64,000 nt of DNA from Mucilaginibacter auburnensis (GCF_002797815.1 NZ_PGFJ01000002.1:248001-312000); one strand, 5' to 3'. Shown: positions 10,701-19,933, numbered from the stretch's first letter. The notes: generated by a model not told the origin, from the letters alone. A program made the numbers and translations.

Positions 10701-10803
10701 CCCTGGCATTTAGTTCACCTTGTTTGGTTTGCTGAGCTTTCAGTTTCAAACAAAATAAAGCAAGTACGAGGTGCAACAATATATTTACTTTAAATATTTT
10801 CAT
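7768..10803 (-). CDS. SusC/RagA family TonB-linked outer membrane protein (second pair)
   Basis: 1011-residue TonB-dependent outer-membrane transporter. After a signal peptide (cleavage near LKAQQ, 24) comes a carboxypeptidase-regulatory-like domain at about 31-100, then a plug with LTMVDGVPRD at 161-170 and VALYGSQASRGVLIVTTKRG at 191-210, then the barrel. It lacks the STN signalling domain carried by the first SusC, so it is expected to transport but not to signal to FecR. The Ig-like regulatory domain is short and divergent. It begins 40 bp after the first SusD stop, consistent with one operon. Confidence 0.95.
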   Translation of the reverse strand: MKIFKVNILLHLVLALFCLKLKAQQTKQGELNARVQNSKGEPVQGASVISLGNEITNTDKEGAFSIITTPGKRLVITALGYQSLTIDADTTLKLITLKSEADQVQVAFQKQDRSEILGGVSNFNVAEMLEKNYYMSTSDYLSSFLPGYNGTNGNVWGSGTLTMVDGVPRDIGNVLPTEIDQITLLKGAQAVALYGSQASRGVLIVTTKRGTSGQDAFKVRFNAGVFTPRGYPDYVGAAEYMTLYNEARRNDGAGTLYDDVTINNTASGKNLFRYPDVNYYSSEFLKKSVNRADVTAEFRGGNEKARFYANMGFYQQGSLLNVGTGKDEGVSRFNVRGNLDIKFNKAITGKINASLAYYDTKTAKGNYWGNAATLRPNWYAPLIPLSAVENPNDPKWQTFKDSPFLVDGQYLVGGRQDMTTTPFGALYTQGLEKYSSRQFQFDAGLNFDLGSALKGLTFNTVFGLDYYNRFYLSENINDYSVQVATWNANDKITNIQRYGLVDKASRGRSLTDAYQRLVTFYSGQFNYKNTFNKVHNVSGLLLVNAFLRQISEVYHGDGNANLGFQAGYNYDQKYYVDFTSNYVHSAKLESQNSNAFSPVVTVGWRMSKEKFLAKSSVVNDLRLTATAGILHTDMDFTEYFLFRSAYGNGDAFRFNEGRQSNGTNVLRGANANLVFVQRKELNFGVDATLFNRLLQVNASYYRIEMNGLPLKNANAYPNYFVFGSTNFIPAIENYNNNLYTGFDFGASINKRVGQVGLNVGLTGTYINNKALKRREVYEAKWSYLSRVGQPVDGIWGLQSDGFFMNQAQINASPSQTGIAGSSLRAGDLKYVDQNGDGKIDNNDIVYLARSTPSFILGLNITAKWKNFTLFMLLNGATGGKGNKTNDYFRVRQERKYSEYVRDRTIINKDVSGNWEVTQLGAYPRLTTTAGDNNFRDSDFWLYDNSYINLSKVQLSYDFPTGVIKSKIVKNLGVYVSGFDLLTISKNRKILQTNIGAAPQLTFFNLGVKATL

Positions 10804-10842
10804 TGTTGTCTTTATTTATATCAACATTTAGTTACTAACCTG

Positions 10843-12741
10843 TTACCATCCTGGATTTTGCGGAAAACCCGGATAAATGTTGACATCTGTTCGTTTGATT
10901 GGAAGCCAGTAATGCTTGTCGGTATATTTTCTGTCAATTATAACAACATCTCTGATATTGAGAACTTTGTTAGCTTTTGGATCAACCTTGTTAAAGTTTA
11001 CTTTTTCGGCACGGTCAAATTCAATAGCAGTTTTTATGTTATAAGGATATTTATCCCATAATAACCAACGGCGTAAGTCATGAAATCTATGTCCTTCCCA
11101 AGCCAGTTCAACAGCGCGTTCGCGTTGTAATTCAGGCATAAAAGCGGCAGTACTTGTTCTAAATTTAGGTGCAAATTTACCTACGGTAGCTCTCTCTCTT
11201 ATTCTGTCTACTGCATCCAATGCGGTATATCCGGCAAACGAAGTGCTCGATGACGATGGAGAACCATAACCAATTGCCACAGCTTCTGCATACATTAAAT
11301 ATATATCTGCTAAACGCATCCATGGTATATGTATATGATGTGAAACGAATTGATTATCAAACTTGTTAAAACCAACCGGATCAAATTTTATTAACAAATA
11401 ACCGGTAGGACTTCCTGTTTCAGGCACCCTGTATGACCATCTGCGCTCCTCATCGGTTCCGCCGTATGTAGCTAAATTTGCATATCTCCAACCCTCGTTC
11501 GCACCAAGGTTACCTAAAACCATTCGCTGTGTATCAAAGGCATAAGTTAAATAGAAACGTGGATCGCGATTTTTCCAGGGATACTGAGGATCATAGCCAG
11601 ATTCTGCATCAGCTGTTGACGAACTGTTGTCATTATTAATAGGTAAACCATTTGCCATTCCAAAATAATTAGCATAGTTGGCACTTGGATAAAGCGACCA
11701 GCTGCGGTCAAACAAAATGCGGGCACATAGATATTGCTTGTCTAAAGACCAGGCTGTACCATCTGGGCCATTGTAAGCCGGACCGCGGAATATTGCCTCT
11801 GTTAATCCTGGCATTTTACCATTTTGACCGTTAGTTCTCAAAATCTCTGAATACTGGCTGAAATTCACCAGTTTGTACTGCGTTTGGTTATTTTCAACCA
11901 TTTTCAATACATCCCCAAAAGCCTCAGCAGCCTTTTTGGTATAATCCAAATCGTAAGTTGCGGCACCTTTTGATACCTTGTTCATTAGCGGACTGCCTGC
12001 ATATAAATAGGTTTTGCCAAGGTAGGCCATAGCCATAATTTTATTTATACGCAACTCGTTATATCCTGATGTTGCTTTTCCGGCTTCGGTGTCATCCCAT
12101 TTAACAGGCAACAGGTCTGCAGCTTTTTTAAAATCGGCGGCTATTTTGTCAGCCATTTCCTGCCATTTCAGTCTTGGTAATTGTGGCGTTACATCCGGAG
12201 CAAGTTCTGTATCAATATATGGCATACCTCCCCAGTAGCAGGCTAACTCAAAGTGGAACCATGCTCTGAAGAAATAAAGCTGTCCAGCTATCAGGTCTTT
12301 TTCTTCCTGTGTAGCATTGGTTAGTTTAGATAAGTTGGCAAGGCCCTGATTAGCTTTGCGTATACCATACCATGAGCTCGACCATAAAAAATGATTCCAT
12401 CTATCTCCACCTGAGTTATGTGGGCCATCTAAAAAATACCCGGTTGAGATCCAAAAGTCGCCGCGGTCCATGCGTGCCAGCAACTCATTTTTTCCGTTAG
12501 GGCTGTTTACTTCTTCTTCACCCCAGTTCCACATGTTATTATATTCACGTTTATCCATAACCGGAATACAGTTATACAACTCCTCTGTGAAACCCTGAAA
12601 ATTGTAAAAATTGCGGTAAAACGAAGTTGGATCAACGTCGGTAGCAGGTTCCTTATCAAGAAATTTTTTGCATGAACCCAACGTCAATAAAGTTCCTGAA
12701 AACAAACAAATAAACAGGCTCTTGTATATATATCTTCTCAT
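10843..12741 (-). CDS. SusD/RagB family nutrient-binding lipoprotein (first pair)
   Basis: 632-residue lipoprotein: signal MRRYIYKSLFICLFSGTLLTLGSC with Cys24 in LGSC, followed by KKFLDKEPATDVDP. SusD signatures include IAGQLYFFRAWFHFELACYW (TPR helix), IPWMRLADIYLMYAEA and RAVELAWEGHRFHDLRRWLLW, and the chain ends YPGFPQNPGW. Twenty-one bp separate it from the SusC-STN gene upstream, so the two make one outer-membrane complex. Confidence 0.95.
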   Translation of the reverse strand: MRRYIYKSLFICLFSGTLLTLGSCKKFLDKEPATDVDPTSFYRNFYNFQGFTEELYNCIPVMDKREYNNMWNWGEEEVNSPNGKNELLARMDRGDFWISTGYFLDGPHNSGGDRWNHFLWSSSWYGIRKANQGLANLSKLTNATQEEKDLIAGQLYFFRAWFHFELACYWGGMPYIDTELAPDVTPQLPRLKWQEMADKIAADFKKAADLLPVKWDDTEAGKATSGYNELRINKIMAMAYLGKTYLYAGSPLMNKVSKGAATYDLDYTKKAAEAFGDVLKMVENNQTQYKLVNFSQYSEILRTNGQNGKMPGLTEAIFRGPAYNGPDGTAWSLDKQYLCARILFDRSWSLYPSANYANYFGMANGLPINNDNSSSTADAESGYDPQYPWKNRDPRFYLTYAFDTQRMVLGNLGANEGWRYANLATYGGTDEERRWSYRVPETGSPTGYLLIKFDPVGFNKFDNQFVSHHIHIPWMRLADIYLMYAEAVAIGYGSPSSSSTSFAGYTALDAVDRIRERATVGKFAPKFRTSTAAFMPELQRERAVELAWEGHRFHDLRRWLLWDKYPYNIKTAIEFDRAEKVNFNKVDPKANKVLNIRDVVIIDRKYTDKHYWLPIKRTDVNIYPGFPQNPGW

Positions 12742-12762
12742 ATTTTTAATATTTAAATTATC

Positions 12763-15700
12763 TTATAAAGAAATTCTCATACCCAGGTTAAATCTCCTTA
12801 CAGTAGGATAAGCGTTGTTAACCGTAGTACCGCCTGCCGTATTTGACTCACGGTCATCCGGCATTCTTGACCACATCCAAAGGTTGTTACCGTTCAGGAA
12901 CATTCTTAAAGAGTTTATGCCAATTTTCTTTATCAAACCGTTATTGAAAGTATAAGCGATCTCTGCATTTTTCAAGCGGATGTAAGATCCGTCGTACATA
13001 AACTGGTCTCCCAGGTAGCTTACGTGTGGATAAGAGTATAAACGCGGCATTTGCGCATCGGCATTTGTATTGGTTTTAGACCAATAGCTGCCAACATCAT
13101 AAGCTGTATTTCTGTAGGTACGGGTAAAGCTTTCCTGATTTACGTAGCGGGATACGTTATTCACACCGTATAGTTGGAAGAAACCGCTGAAACCTTTCCA
13201 ATCAACACCGAAAGACATACTTAATGTATGTTGCGGATTGCCCGAGTAACCATAAGGCACCTGGTCAAAGTCTATCACACCATCGCCGTCAAAATCAACT
13301 ATAAACATTCCCCCGGGAATTTTGCTATCGCTGTTTACATATGGCGTTGCTCCGTAAACCTGGTCCCAGGTATTGTAGTTTCCGTTAGAAATATAAGAAG
13401 TAGCTTGCCCGTTTGCGTAGCCGGCTCTGTTAAGAAAGCCCTGACGTAAGGCCGGATCATCAGCAAACTCAATCCTGTCTTTGGCATAAGTAAGGTTTGC
13501 GTTCATCCATACGCGAGTTGATTTTGAAACGTTTTTACTAAAACGCAATTCAATCTCATAGCCTTTAGCCCTTACTCTACCTAAGTTAGATGTTGGAGGT
13601 GTAACGCCGAAGTATGATGGCATGGCCCTTTGCCCGCCTGCAATAAGGATATTGGTTCTGTAATCTTCAAAAACGTCAACACTACCTGAGATCAGACCTT
13701 TGAAAATTGAAAATTCCAGTCCTACGTTCTTTTTAGTAACAGTTTCCCATTTAACATTTGGGTTGCCTATCTGGGTTCGTCTAAGCCATGGGTATGGGCT
13801 TGTCTCGCCCGCACCAGGAAATATTCCTAAAGCAGTATTGCCTCCGGAAGCCCAAATGTCCATGTATAACCAGCGGCTGCCCGAGTCATCACCGATCTGT
13901 CCGTACGAGCCTTTAACCTTCAGCATGTCAATCCACTTTGCATTTTCCTTAATAAATTTCTCTTCGCTAATTAACCAACCTATAGCTCCTGATTGGAAGA
14001 AGCCGAAACGGTATTGAGGAGCAAATCTTTCAGATCCGTTATACGCGCCATTGTATTCAAGCAAGTACTTACCGGCATAATTGTAAGTGGTTCTAAATAC
14101 CCAGTCTTCACGATATCCGGGGATACCACCGCCACCTGCGTTTTCACGGCGAAGGAAAGTACCCATCAAGGTAACATTATGCTTTTTTAAAACTGTGGTT
14201 GCATAATTAAGCTGCATCTGGTAGTTTAGGTTACGTGAGGTAAAGCCATCGTCCATTGAACCGCCTTGAGAGCTCCATGTTAATGAAGGCATCCAGTCAA
14301 AGTTTGTATTGGCATCAAGCAAATACTTGTAAGTAGGCGTACCTGTAAGTGGGTCAATATACTTACGGAAACCATCAGCTCCATCTGCTATACCTCTGCC
14401 ATTTTCGCGGAAATTATAATCCCACGCTAACGTGCCACGAAATTTTAAACCTTTTGTAATAAAACCAAGATCCTGATCAAGAGAAAAGTCTGTATATAAC
14501 CGGGTATCAACTCTGTCGCGGACACCGGCAGTAGCAAGTTCCTTTGCGGGATTAGGTGTTTCCACCTCCGCCGGAGGGAAATAGCCCCAGCTACCGTCAG
14601 AATAGCGCGGGTAAAATACGTCGCCAGCCATAAAGTACACACCCGACATTAAATTGGTAACGTTGTCTGCACCTACACCACCCGGCGAAGTTCTAACCCC
14701 GTTTGAACCCGATAAGTTAACTTTAAGGGATGTGCTTTTGCTAAGTTGAAAATCAAAATTGGTACGTGAGTTAAGCCTGTTGTACTCAAATTTTGGTGTA
14801 TACCCTCTTCCAACATCCATTGTTTTGAAAAGGTCACCTTCGTGCACATAATCAACGTTGGCAAAATATTTAACAAATTTTGAACCGCCCGAAATGTTAA
14901 CATTGGGGTTGGTTGACAATGCGTAGTCTCTGAAAAGATAATCCTGCCAATCAATGTTAGGATAGCGCTCTCTTTGCTCCTGGGTTGTTTGATTTCTATA
15001 CTTGTTTATAATATCCTGAGGGGTAATAAACGACCAAACGCCCGGAACTGTGCTCAACTCATACTCAACAATTTTGTTTTTTAGACGTAGCGCATCATAA
15101 GCATCATATTTGTTAGGCAGTTTTGATACCGTTTTACCAGTAACGTTCAAATTTACATCAACCTTAGCCGAGCCCTCTTGTCCTCTTTTTGTGGTGATCA
15201 AAATAACACCGTTAGCACCTTCAACACCAAATATTGCAGTTGCAGAGGCATCTTTCAATACCGAAATAGTGGCTACCGAATTTATATCAATGTCGTTAAT
15301 TGAACGTTTAATGTTATCTATTAATACCAATGGGGCACTATTATTCCATGATGTTTGCCCCCTAATTAATATAGTAGGGTTCTCTTCGCCGGGCATACCT
15401 GTAGTTGCTGTGGTTACCAGACCGGGAATATTACCCGTTAATGCAGCACCTAAACTGGTAACACCGCCGGTTCGCTCTAAAATTTTGCCCGATACCTGAG
15501 ATATAGCTCCAACAACGCTTTCCTTTTTTTGCTGACCGAAGCCAACAATAATTACTTCGTCAAGATTGCTTAGTTTTTCTTTAAGGGTTACGTTGATATT
15601 TCGGGTTGTACCCACTTTTCTTTCGGCATCGTCATAACCTAAAAACGAAAAAACCAACACGGTTTCCGCATTTGGTACAGTGATCTTGTAAAAACCGTCG

Positions 15701-16173
15701 ATATCTGTTGCTACAGCTATTGTTGTACCTTTTATTTTTACAGTAACGCCTGTTAGTGGCTGGCCCGTCTTTTCTTCAACTACCCTTCCTGTAACTGCAA
15801 TATCTGCAGCGGCTTCAATTTTGCCGCTATTTTTAATTACAATTACACCATTAACGCTTTCAAACGTTAAGTTTAGCGGGTCAAAAAGATCCTTAAGCAC
15901 ATCGCCCAGTTTTTTCTGCCTGGCAACAACGTTCACACGCTGTTTAGCGTTTACTAACTGATCACTGTAAAAGAAATTAACATTGTAAGTTTCCTCCAGT
16001 TCAGATAGTACACTTCTCAGCTGTACGTTTGATTCGTTTATACTGATGATCTGTTGTAATGCAATTTGCGCCTTTCCATCCTTAGCAAGGGATGTCCCTA
16101 TCATTGTAAGAATAAGCACTAATTGTAAAAAAGTAATCCTCATAAAAGTTATAATCAGAGGTTTTAATTTCAT
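12763..16173 (-). CDS. SusC family TonB-linked receptor with STN signalling domain
   Basis: 1136-residue outer-membrane receptor-transporter. Signal peptide 1-30; STN (secretin/TonB N-terminal) domain at about 45-115, which in FecA-type systems contacts FecR in the periplasm; carboxypeptidase-regulatory-like domain from VTGRVVEEK at 128; LDEVIIVGFGQQKKESVVGA at 204-223 before the plug; barrel ending FNLGMRISL. The STN domain and the adjacent fecR and sigma genes make this the substrate-sensing member of the operon. The start is the first ATG of the open frame, 222 bp after the fecR stop, leaving room for an ECF-dependent promoter. Confidence 0.95.
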   Translation of the reverse strand: MKLKPLIITFMRITFLQLVLILTMIGTSLAKDGKAQIALQQIISINESNVQLRSVLSELEETYNVNFFYSDQLVNAKQRVNVVARQKKLGDVLKDLFDPLNLTFESVNGVIVIKNSGKIEAAADIAVTGRVVEEKTGQPLTGVTVKIKGTTIAVATDIDGFYKITVPNAETVLVFSFLGYDDAERKVGTTRNINVTLKEKLSNLDEVIIVGFGQQKKESVVGAISQVSGKILERTGGVTSLGAALTGNIPGLVTTATTGMPGEENPTILIRGQTSWNNSAPLVLIDNIKRSINDIDINSVATISVLKDASATAIFGVEGANGVILITTKRGQEGSAKVDVNLNVTGKTVSKLPNKYDAYDALRLKNKIVEYELSTVPGVWSFITPQDIINKYRNQTTQEQRERYPNIDWQDYLFRDYALSTNPNVNISGGSKFVKYFANVDYVHEGDLFKTMDVGRGYTPKFEYNRLNSRTNFDFQLSKSTSLKVNLSGSNGVRTSPGGVGADNVTNLMSGVYFMAGDVFYPRYSDGSWGYFPPAEVETPNPAKELATAGVRDRVDTRLYTDFSLDQDLGFITKGLKFRGTLAWDYNFRENGRGIADGADGFRKYIDPLTGTPTYKYLLDANTNFDWMPSLTWSSQGGSMDDGFTSRNLNYQMQLNYATTVLKKHNVTLMGTFLRRENAGGGGIPGYREDWVFRTTYNYAGKYLLEYNGAYNGSERFAPQYRFGFFQSGAIGWLISEEKFIKENAKWIDMLKVKGSYGQIGDDSGSRWLYMDIWASGGNTALGIFPGAGETSPYPWLRRTQIGNPNVKWETVTKKNVGLEFSIFKGLISGSVDVFEDYRTNILIAGGQRAMPSYFGVTPPTSNLGRVRAKGYEIELRFSKNVSKSTRVWMNANLTYAKDRIEFADDPALRQGFLNRAGYANGQATSYISNGNYNTWDQVYGATPYVNSDSKIPGGMFIVDFDGDGVIDFDQVPYGYSGNPQHTLSMSFGVDWKGFSGFFQLYGVNNVSRYVNQESFTRTYRNTAYDVGSYWSKTNTNADAQMPRLYSYPHVSYLGDQFMYDGSYIRLKNAEIAYTFNNGLIKKIGINSLRMFLNGNNLWMWSRMPDDRESNTAGGTTVNNAYPTVRRFNLGMRISL

Positions 16174-16284
16174 ACTTTTGGTTTATGGTTGATAAATCTT
16201 ATTAATCATGCAAAAAAAATCCCCTTAACACCTTTAACAAGGTGCTTTAATGTGTGTGAGAAGCCATTATGAATGGGATTTTTG

Positions 16285-16310
16285 AACGGCCGTATGGACA
16301 TACTGCCGTT
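16285..16310. other. imperfect hairpin in the fecR-susC gap
   Basis: AACGGC, a mismatch, GTATG, a 2-nt loop, CATAC, a mismatch, GCCGTT; TTTT follows on the plus side only. Minus-strand transcripts running from fecR to susC would have no U-tract after it, so it is more likely an mRNA structure or a plus-strand stop than an operon terminator. The operon's ECF-driven promoter probably also lies in this 221-bp gap, but I could not identify it. Confidence 0.4.
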
Positions 16311-16394
16311 TTTTGTTAAGTATCTTTTCTAATCATATCTCTTATTGTTTAAGGTTTGTAATTGGTTTATTATTTTATATACAATTGGTGTTTT

Positions 16395-17462
16395 CTAATA
16401 AATTTTTACCCTGCCGGTTTCAATTTGGCATTTAGCGTTAACGGCTTTAGAAATAAATTGAATTTTCTCATCAAGCGGCAGTTTACTTATGTCTCCCGAA
16501 ACAGAAGTTTTACCAAACTTATGTTCGCTGTAATCAATTGTTATGTTGTATGCCCTTTCAAGCTGTTCAATAACATCGGCAAAAGGTGTTTCATTAAAAA
16601 TAAACACATGGCTGGCTACGTCAACAGACAAAGGTTGGTGATTAAGCACCGTGTCTTTTTTTAGTTCTTCAATAGACGGCACATAAGTAACTTGTTGATT
16701 AGGCGTTATAACCACCCATTTATTAGTTTTTTTGTTATCTGCGCGATTGACCATTACCTTACCGGTGTAAACTATTACTTTGCTTGCTTGATTAACGGCT
16801 GAGCTAACTGTAAAACTGGTACCTAAAACCCGGGTTGTTATACTCCTGGCATGTACAATAAAAGGCATCTTCGGATTTCTTTTCACTTCAAAAAACCCCG
16901 TACCATCTAAGGTTACTTCCCTGGTAGAATCAACAAATATTTTAGGAAATGATAAGGTAGAATTTGGTCTTAATACTACTATGCTACCATCGGCAAGGTT
17001 AACAACAAGGCCTTCTTTTGAAGTATTACGTATCCTCGTAAATTCAACTTCTCTAACTTTACCTGTAGCTAAATCATGATTTCGGGCGCTACCTTCATTT
17101 TTTATGTAGTTATACGCAATTCCTAAAGAAAATAAAATAACAATACTTGCCGCTACTTTAAGCCATAAAAAACTAAGCGTTGTTTTATTCGGAGCCTCTG
17201 CAACTTCTTCTTCTGCAATGCGTAGTTGCACATTTTGAATAAGGTTTTCAATTTCGCGTTCGGTAAGTTGCACATTGTTTTCCTTAACGCGTATGGCTAA
17301 TAAAATAGCTCTGGCGTTCTGAATGTACTTAGCCCTGTCAGGGTTTGTTCTTTGCCAATTATCCCAGAAAGCAGAGTTATCCGTCTTAGGATTTAAAACC
17401 CAGTCGATAAAAAAATCATCGCAAACGAAATCCTCTACTTCGTAGTTCCGGTAATTGTTCAT
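16395..17462 (-). CDS. FecR family anti-sigma factor
   Basis: 355-residue inner-membrane regulator. It has a cytoplasmic N-terminal domain (1-98) that holds the ECF sigma, one membrane span at about 99-120 (LWLKVAASIVILFSLGIAYN), a periplasmic FecR domain at about 135-235 (GLVVNLADGSIVVLRPNSTL, GTGFFEVKRN), and a C-terminal DUF4974 domain that contacts the SusC STN domain. It follows the sigma gene by about 100 bp on the same strand and precedes SusC-STN, the standard trans-envelope signalling order. Confidence 0.95.
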   Translation of the reverse strand: MNNYRNYEVEDFVCDDFFIDWVLNPKTDNSAFWDNWQRTNPDRAKYIQNARAILLAIRVKENNVQLTEREIENLIQNVQLRIAEEEVAEAPNKTTLSFLWLKVAASIVILFSLGIAYNYIKNEGSARNHDLATGKVREVEFTRIRNTSKEGLVVNLADGSIVVLRPNSTLSFPKIFVDSTREVTLDGTGFFEVKRNPKMPFIVHARSITTRVLGTSFTVSSAVNQASKVIVYTGKVMVNRADNKKTNKWVVITPNQQVTYVPSIEELKKDTVLNHQPLSVDVASHVFIFNETPFADVIEQLERAYNITIDYSEHKFGKTSVSGDISKLPLDEKIQFISKAVNAKCQIETGRVKIY

Positions 17463-17562
17463 TAATTAATTATAATTGGTTTTAATGGTAAAAGACGATT
17501 TACAACAAAATCTACCCTCCTAAAACCAAAAAATATTATAAAAAATTAAAAAACACTGATAA

Positions 17563-18132
17563 TCAGTACGTTAAAATTTCAAACATCGCAATCACAATCG
17601 GAATCCACTCGGCGCGAAAGTTTTTATACGCTTTTTGAAGTAAGTTATATACTGATTGAGGGTTAAGTTCCATAACATTTGCTATCTCAGCCAAAGTTAG
17701 GTTTTCATAGAACCTTAAATAAAGTATTTCTTTTTGCCGGGGAGGCAGTTGGTTTATAATTGTCTTTATTCTATCAGCTAAACTAAGATTATCCAGATCA
17801 GCTATTAATTTTGTCTCTACATCAAACTCAACATTGAACGCATACTCATTTACTATTTCATCGTTGCGTATCCATTTTTTTTGCTCGCGCAAAATGCTTG
17901 TTTTCGTGCACTTAAGTAAATACCAGGTAATAGAATCTGTTGTGTTTACATTAACTCTCCTGTTCCACAATGTTAAAAAAACATCCTGAATGCAGTCTTT
18001 TACCAAATCCTCGTCAGCACACATCCTAAAGCCATAATTAAACATTTTACCAGAGTACTGTTTAAGTATTTGACTGTAGGCAACCTGGTCGCCCGCTAAA
18101 AAACGATCCCATATTTCCTTCTCCGAATTCAT
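17563..18132 (-). CDS. ECF RNA polymerase sigma factor
   Basis: 189 residues from ATG 18132. A TTG start at 18156 is also open but adds only eight residues (MVNAPPIN). Region 2 reads MFNYGFRMCADEDLVKDCIQ DVFLTLW; region 4 reads LPPRQKEILYLRF followed by the helix-turn-helix LTLAEIANVMELNPQSVYNL. Size and layout fit the Bacteroidota FecI-like group. Expected to be freed by the FecR protein encoded next when the SusC receptor is occupied, and then to transcribe the susC-susD genes. Confidence 0.95.
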   Translation of the reverse strand: MNSEKEIWDRFLAGDQVAYSQILKQYSGKMFNYGFRMCADEDLVKDCIQDVFLTLWNRRVNVNTTDSITWYLLKCTKTSILREQKKWIRNDEIVNEYAFNVEFDVETKLIADLDNLSLADRIKTIINQLPPRQKEILYLRFYENLTLAEIANVMELNPQSVYNLLQKAYKNFRAEWIPIVIAMFEILTY

Positions 18133-18416
18133 ATTAATTGGTGGTGCGTTTACCAAGGCGTGTTACACATGTAAAGCAGCCTTGAAATTTAGGTAACTTT
18201 TGGGTGACAAAAAAATATAAAAAACAAAATAATAAAAATTTCTGACAAATAAGTCAGTATAAATAATGATCGATATTAAAGCAAATGATTTTGCTTCACC
18301 CCATTTTGAAATCTATACTAACCTAAAGAAGCAAAAACAATTCAAAACTAACCAGTATGTACTGGTTGTAAACTAAGATTCTTATCAGGGGTGAGACTGT
18401 GGGGACAAAAACAAAA

Positions 18417-18448
18417 AAGCCGCTAAATCTCTCTATTTAGCGGCTTTT
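18417..18448 (-). terminator. intrinsic terminator, probably the displaced tRNA-Ser terminator
   Basis: Perfect 12-bp stem AAGCCGCTAAAT / ATTTAGCGGCTT with a 6-nt loop. The A-rich run ACAAAAAA on its left gives a U-tract on the minus strand, so it is best oriented for minus transcription. No minus-strand gene ends here. A terminator of the same layout stands beside tRNA-Ser at 50.2 kb, which suggests this one originally ended that tRNA before the island inserted. Confidence 0.7.
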
Positions 18449-18467
18449 ATATCTTGATAGCTTTTTA

Positions 18468-18476
18468 GCGGTGAGG
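18468..18476 (+). repeat. putative attL core, GCGGTGAGG
   Basis: Nine bases identical to the 3' end of tRNA-Ser at 50235-50243, at a similar distance (21 nt) from a terminator hairpin as the copy on the right. The repeat is short and imperfect outside the core, so the exact crossover is uncertain. Confidence 0.5.
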
Positions 18477-18739
18477 CCATGTTTTCAAAATCCTTGAAAC
18501 TCGCTTTCGATAAATCCATGTGTTAACTATTGTTTAACTCTGAATTTAAGCTACCCTTATACTCCGTAGTGGTCACATACAAGCAAAATTTCTAATTTCT
18601 GCTGTAAAAGTTAGTAAAACGGGCCGCTGACCATAAAAATATAACGAATAAGTAAGCCATATGATTGCCTAATAAGCAAAATCACCCACCTTGCCTATCA
18701 GGATGGAAGAATAAACATATTTCCAGGAGAATTTGACAA
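18477..18739. other. intergenic, left end of island
   Basis: No reading frame, RNA or repeat that I can support. A/T-rich. It would contain the tetR promoter, which I could not place. Confidence 0.5.
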
Positions 18740-19347
18740 ATGGATCAAGCAAGCAAGGACAAAGCCCAAACCAAAGGAAAATTAATCGCCGCCGTAGGAC
18801 AGCTTTTAGCCACGGAAGGACCTGCAGCACTTGGCATCAACCGCATCGCCAGACAAGCGGGCGTAAATAAAAAACTCATCTACCGCTATTTCGGCGGCAA
18901 AGACCGGCTCATCGAAAGCTACATTACCGAAAACGATTACTGGCTCATCCAGGCACAAGCAATCACCGATCTGCAACAGCCCAGCCAAACCGAACTCCAG
19001 CAACAACTGACCGAACTGCTCCAAAACCAGTTCCGCTACTTCCTCAGCCATCCCAACATGCAAGACCTCATCCTATGGGAACTCAACACCAAAAGCCTCA
19101 TGAAAAGCATCCACATAGCAAGAGAACACGTCGGACAAGCCCTCTTTGAAAAATTGACAACCACATCCCCCAAAACAACCTCCGCGCCATCAGCGCCCTC
19201 CTCGTCGGCGGCATCTACTACAGCATCCTCCACACCCGCCACAACGAACACAAATTCTGCGACCTCCAGCTTAACGAAGCCTCAGACCAGCAAGCCATAC
19301 TTAACGCTATCACTCAAATCATCGAATGGGCTTTTAATCATATATGA
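18740..19347 (+). pseudogene. TetR/AcrR family regulator, frameshifted
   Basis: The N-terminal HTH is normal (INRIARQAGVNKKLIYRYFGGK at about 35-56). After LFEK near residue 137 the frame turns into low-complexity Ser/Thr. In the next frame the sequence resumes as a proper TetR C-terminus, DNHIPQNNLRAISALLVGG to IIEWAFNHI with a TGA at 19345-19347, giving an expected length of about 202 residues. Adding one A to the five-A run at 19149-19153 repairs it. As it stands, an altered protein reading to 19378 would be made. G/C-rich codon usage unlike the left flank. Confidence 0.8.
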
Positions 19348-19350
19348 GCA

Positions 19351-19620
19351 GGTGACCAGATTGGTAGGCATTACCTAATAACCGCAAATAAGGATCACAG
19401 GTAAGTCCCGGTTCCGCAGATACTTAACATGTTCACCAAGTCGTTTAAACCAGCGTAGTTTGCAGTTCCCAACCTGCTGCTTAAAATTGGCTTCGGAAAT
19501 TGATGACCTCCGTTTTAAGTGCCTGTAAACAAATCATATCGAACCGGCTTCTTCAAGCCAGCTTAGCAGACTGTCAAGCCTGCCGTTGATCCCGTTAATA
19601 TTGTAAGTGGCGATCTTCAT
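19351..19620 (-). pseudogene. exodeoxyribonuclease III (xth) remnant
   Basis: ATG 19620 opens MKIATYNINGINGRLDSLLS, the ExoIII N-terminus. After 28 codons the frame shifts to MICLQALKTEVINF, then shifts again to LRWFKRLGEHVKYLRNRDLP and a CGY-stop-VMPT piece that recalls the GDYNVMPT motif. About 100 internal residues and the whole C-terminal half are missing. Its 3' end runs to the end of the tetR frame. It lies 3 bp after the small gene at 19624-19845, so it was probably the second gene of that operon. Confidence 0.7.
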
Positions 19621-19623
19621 CAT

Positions 19624-19845
19624 CTAATCCAAGATCACCTGCCATTGATTCCGGTCGTTGAGCATATAGCCGAGGCCATCGCTCATCTCGTGCACTTCTT
19701 TCTGATGTTTATCACTGAAGCGGGTATGGAGTTCACGCACAGCACCGCCGTTCTCCCTTTTCAGAAAGATCAGCAGGGAGGCCATATTAGGAGCGATGTC
19801 TTTTAGCTGCTCATTTTCGCTTTCTTTAACAAAGGCGCTGCTCAT
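19624..19845 (-). CDS. small conserved-looking protein, 73 aa
   Basis: ATG 19845 opens MSSAFVKESENEQLKDIAPN and the frame closes with TAG at 19624. Charged, no membrane span, with an HEMSDGLGYMLNDRNQWQVI tail. I do not recognise a named family. It is intact while its neighbours are broken, and it directly precedes the xth remnant on the same strand, so a DNA-repair setting is possible but unproven. Confidence 0.55.
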   Translation of the reverse strand: MSSAFVKESENEQLKDIAPNMASLLIFLKRENGGAVRELHTRFSDKHQKEVHEMSDGLGYMLNDRNQWQVILD

Positions 19846-19933
19846 ACCGAATTCCTTTCCACCTTACTTCCTCTTGTGCTCATAGGTAAATGATTTAATT
19901 TCCTATAATTAACAAAATGTATTCCAAGAGGTT

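Noticed and set aside
18391-18406. GTGAGACTGTGGGGAC near the left island edge as a tRNA remnant
   Set aside because: It does not align with the tRNA-Ser 3' arm beyond GGTGAG; left as unexplained.
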